DNA of 32,853 nucleotides. It comes from Syntrophaceae bacterium (GTDB lineage Bacteria > Desulfobacterota > Syntrophia > Syntrophales > Smithellaceae). Under the pieces are notes generated by a model. The model was given only the letters and a program-made list of their open reading frames with translations, did no database searches and was not told the origin of the DNA. Of this stretch, positions 31,501 to 32,853 are shown piece by piece. The DNA is taken from contig JAFGLS010000078.1 in the NCBI GenBank assembly GCA_016927935.1, positions 1 to 32,853 of the forward strand. The letters run 5' to 3'. The position numbers were made by a program, and so were the translations under genes. Position 1 is the stretch's first letter. Each line of letters starts with the position of its first letter.

Positions 31501-31999
31501 TACTGTCGCCGGCGTGATCAGCGCGATTAATGAGAAAAAAACAAGGCGAAACGATACGATGTGTTACATCACATTGGAAGATCTGCAAGGCTCAATAAAT
31601 ACAATATTTTTCGGGGATCTTTATAAAAAGCATTATGAATTGCTGCATGAAGAAGAACCTGTTGTTGTTAAAGGAACCCTTGATATAGTCGGAGGAGAAG
31701 ACGGTCAGAAAATCACTTTAATCGCCCAGGAAGCAACCCCTCTGGCTAAAGCTCTGGAAAATCCCTATAAGCAGGTTCGCTTTATGGTTGATGCCAGTAA
31801 AATATCGCCGGAAAATATTTCACTGTTTATTTCGTCAATTAAGAAACACCACGGTAAATATGAAAGTTACATGCACATTCTTAACGGGAAAAGTGAAACC
31901 ATAGTTTACCTCGGCGATGAATGCCGCCTGGACATAAATGATAGACTGAAAAAAGAAGCCGATAATATATTGGGGCAGGGCGCTACAATCTATTCTTAA
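28526..31999 (+). CDS. dnaE: DNA polymerase III alpha subunit (1157 aa)
   Basis: Replicative DNA polymerase of the C family (DnaE1 type). The N-terminal PHP domain (about 5-210) retains the metal-ligand pattern: HLHLHTQYS, ITDHGNMFGA, IIGCEIYVAP, CLHGEIA and NDCHYLERKHAEAHD. The palm follows: GPGRGSASGS, then PDIDIDFCPEGRDD with Asp409/411/413, and Asp562 in KFDFLGLKTL. The fingers and beta-binding region include YNMAEADTLRKVMSKK and GFNKSHSTSYA. A helix-hairpin-helix and an OB fold (VTVAGVISAINEKKTR) close the protein. Length is normal. No strong ribosome site is seen before ATG 28526. Retained PHP ligands are compatible with an active domain. Confidence 0.98.
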   Translation: MKHSDFVHLHLHTQYSLLDGMIRLDDVFKKARQFKMPAVAITDHGNMFGAIDFQKQAFKHGIKPIIGCEIYVAPNKLSDRIAGDSAKHLLVLVKNMQGYKNLMKLTTTAYLKGFYHRPRVDKELLREYHEGLIASSACLHGEIADLILKGNVEAAKEAAVNYQNIFGEGNFYLEIMENGIPEQKIVNAALIEISKELSIPLVATNDCHYLERKHAEAHDVLLCIQTGKKIKDSDRMSLGTDQFYFRSPDEMRQLFSSTPDALSNTVSIAEKCNFSLEKGKFYLPNFTVKNPEETLNEYLERKAREGLEKLFPVILKNKKGDESAIREKYTKRLNEELNIIKDMDFAGYFLIVSDFVKHAKHNDIPVGPGRGSASGSLVAYAIRITNIDPIRYNLFFERFLNPSRRTMPDIDIDFCPEGRDDIIKYVTEKYGQDKVTQIITFGKMQAKAVIRDVARVLDIPYNEADRIAKLVPGLPVNITLENAIKKEPRLAEEEKNNPVVKKLLDLSRTLEGLNRHASTHASGVVISDVPLDERVPLCLSKDDVVSQYSMVDIQEVGITKFDFLGLKTLTVIKNTLKFIKESSGIEINIDTLLLDDKKTYELFMRGDTDGIFQMESSGMTDIAMKLKPDCIEDIIALIALYRPGPMENVPEFINRKQGKTKISYELPLLEEILKETYGIVVYQEQVMQIASAVAGYNMAEADTLRKVMSKKETVEMDKEEPKFLEGARKRKINENKAKRLWEQMKKFAEYGFNKSHSTSYAILAYQTAYLKAHYPVEFMTALLTSEKDDRDKIIKHMSACKDMGINVLPPDINDSERDFTISGENIRFGLAAIKNVGVAAIDSIISVRQDGRFTSFIDFLNRVDLRKVNKRVIESLIKCGAFDSLGYKRSQLTEHYEEAMDEVQRSQKEKASNQSSFFDHLGSDASSGENGLQSYQIPDMPEWDNKKLLSIERETLGFYITGHPLFRFTDSLKMVTNANSGNLNTRRDKETVTVAGVISAINEKKTRRNDTMCYITLEDLQGSINTIFFGDLYKKHYELLHEEEPVVVKGTLDIVGGEDGQKITLIAQEATPLAKALENPYKQVRFMVDASKISPENISLFISSIKKHHGKYESYMHILNGKSETIVYLGDECRLDINDRLKKEADNILGQGATIYS

Positions 32000-32014
32000 T
32001 ACAATCTTCTTTTG

Positions 32015-32734
32015 ATGAAAAACCAGGAAAGAACATACAGATCTTTAATTAATAAGGATAATTTAATTTCCTATAATGTAAAGATATCCGAAAGCGATTT
32101 ATTAATCAGCTCCGATACAAATTTATCCGATAAAGCCTTAAAATTTCTTGTCAATCATCGTAATTCTTTAGAAACGTATATTAAAAATCATCCGGATTTC
32201 CGGACATCTCTATTGCCGCTTCCCGAAGATAATTTAGCGCCATCGATTATACGGGACATGCTCATTAAATCCAGTATCTGCGGGGTAGGGCCGATGGCTG
32301 GAGTTGCCGGAGCGATAGCCGAATTTGTAGGATATGATCTTCTAAATCACACGGAAAACATTATTATTGAAAACGGCGGGGATATATTCATAAAATCAAA
32401 AGATAAATTAATAGTATCTGTTTATGCCGGAGAATCTCCTTTGAGTTATAAAGTTAATTTTATTGTCAAGCCCGAGAAGACTCCACTGGGCATTTGCACA
32501 TCATCCGCAACAGTCGGTCCATCATTGAGTTTTGGCAAAGCCGATGCCGTTTGTGTTATATCCAAATCAGCAACTCTGGCTGACGCTGCAGCTTCCGCCA
32601 TCGGCAACAAAGTAAAAGGAAAACAAAACATAAAGACAGCATTGGATTACGGAATAAAAATTACCGGCATTACCGGCATTATCATCATCTGTGATGAAGA
32701 AATGGGAGCAGTGGGCGAGGTGGAATTTATTTAA
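32015..32734 (+). CDS. UPF0280 family protein (239 aa)
   Basis: Protein of the UPF0280 family, which has a fold related to ApbE/FAD:protein transferases; its reaction is not established. Conserved parts: RTYRSLINKDNLISYNV near the N-terminus, GVGPMAGVAGAIAEFVG in the middle, ENGGDIFIKSKD, then PLGICTSSATVGPSLSFGKADA and LADAAASAIGN. The frame opens at TTG 32012, but ATG 32015 is the likely start. It begins 15 bases after dnaE and may be translated from the same message; no ribosome site is evident. Confidence 0.85.
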   Translation: MKNQERTYRSLINKDNLISYNVKISESDLLISSDTNLSDKALKFLVNHRNSLETYIKNHPDFRTSLLPLPEDNLAPSIIRDMLIKSSICGVGPMAGVAGAIAEFVGYDLLNHTENIIIENGGDIFIKSKDKLIVSVYAGESPLSYKVNFIVKPEKTPLGICTSSATVGPSLSFGKADAVCVISKSATLADAAASAIGNKVKGKQNIKTALDYGIKITGITGIIIICDEEMGAVGEVEFI

Positions 32735-32853
32735 AAAACCTGCTAATCATCGTGCCTTGTCATTTCGGGTATAAAGGTAGGTAAAGTGTTGCTGAAAGTC
32801 AAGTAAAAACGTTGAAAGAGTAATCACTTTAATATGTTATGAATGTAGTTAAA
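32735..32853. other. Non-coding right edge
   Basis: There are 119 bases after the UPF0280 gene. CCTTGTCATTTCGGG (near 32755) resembles the start of the TGTCATTCCGA repeats (compare TCTTGTCATTTCGAGG at 237). No gene, RNA or terminator is recognisable. Confidence 0.4.

Noticed and set aside
1-32853. CRISPR array, prophage, toxin-antitoxin or defence genes
   Set aside because: No regularly spaced repeats with unique spacers, and no phage, nuclease-defence or toxin-like proteins among the real genes; dispersed repeats here are structured intergenic elements.

Overview
The window looks like chromosomal DNA of a Desulfobacterota (former Deltaproteobacteria) organism, perhaps Syntrophales-like. This rests on gene content: a PxxKW cysteine-rich protein, a PF09936-type SPOUT methyltransferase between trmD and rplS, a KhpA gene between rpsP and rimM, IHF-alpha plus a MerR-like gene closing the thrS-pheT operon, a UPF0280 protein and an orphan PilY1 adhesin. 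The genus cannot be fixed from this sequence alone. Almost every gene is core housekeeping; the unusual material is between the genes.

Layout. 1-1400 is repeat-rich. It holds a 57-residue cysteine-rich protein gene (441-614), terminator and promoter signals, and a decayed copy of the argS start. 1405-4659 encodes a large secreted PilY1-like protein. 4660-5201 repeats much of the 155-1051 block, and argS follows. Next come a membrane-anchored SPOR protein, ffh and the translation/RNA-modification run rpsP-khpA-rimM-trmD-SPOUT methyltransferase-rplS-rnhB-yraN (8087-13631). 13648-15992 on the minus strand is a two-gene UDP-xylose cassette (UDP-glucose dehydrogenase plus UDP-glucuronate decarboxylase). 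16205-17737 has a small acidic protein, a GNA1162-type lipoprotein and pgsA. A tRNA-Val(GAC) with its own promoter and terminator precedes thrS-infC-rpmI-rplT-pheS-pheT-ihfA-merR (17998-25300), which ends at a strong intrinsic terminator. The PxxKW protein (minus) and dtd (plus) are divergent. A DUF1285-like gene, guaB, dnaE and a UPF0280 gene complete the window.

How it fits together. The plus-strand genes serve tRNA charging (ArgRS, ThrRS, PheRS), initiation (IF3 with a probable AUA start), ribosomal proteins, tRNA modification, chiral proofreading of tRNA (Dtd), SRP targeting, GMP synthesis and DNA replication.

What stands out. (1) pilY1 lies between two diverged direct copies of a [promoter - Cys-rich gene - repeats - terminator - argS start] block, and each copy has lost a different part. 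(2) A bipartite double-hairpin repeat recurs between genes with compensatory stem changes, often beginning at the upstream stop codon. (3) Paired hairpins with CTTG loops precede argS and ffh. (4) Two elements with 14-bp terminal inverted repeats abut the TAA codons of rimM and rplS, and one supplies the sequence just before the trmD start. (5) infC seems to start with AUA. I see no CRISPR array, prophage or defence island. The best candidates for something undescribed are these structured repeat families and the small Cys-rich protein.
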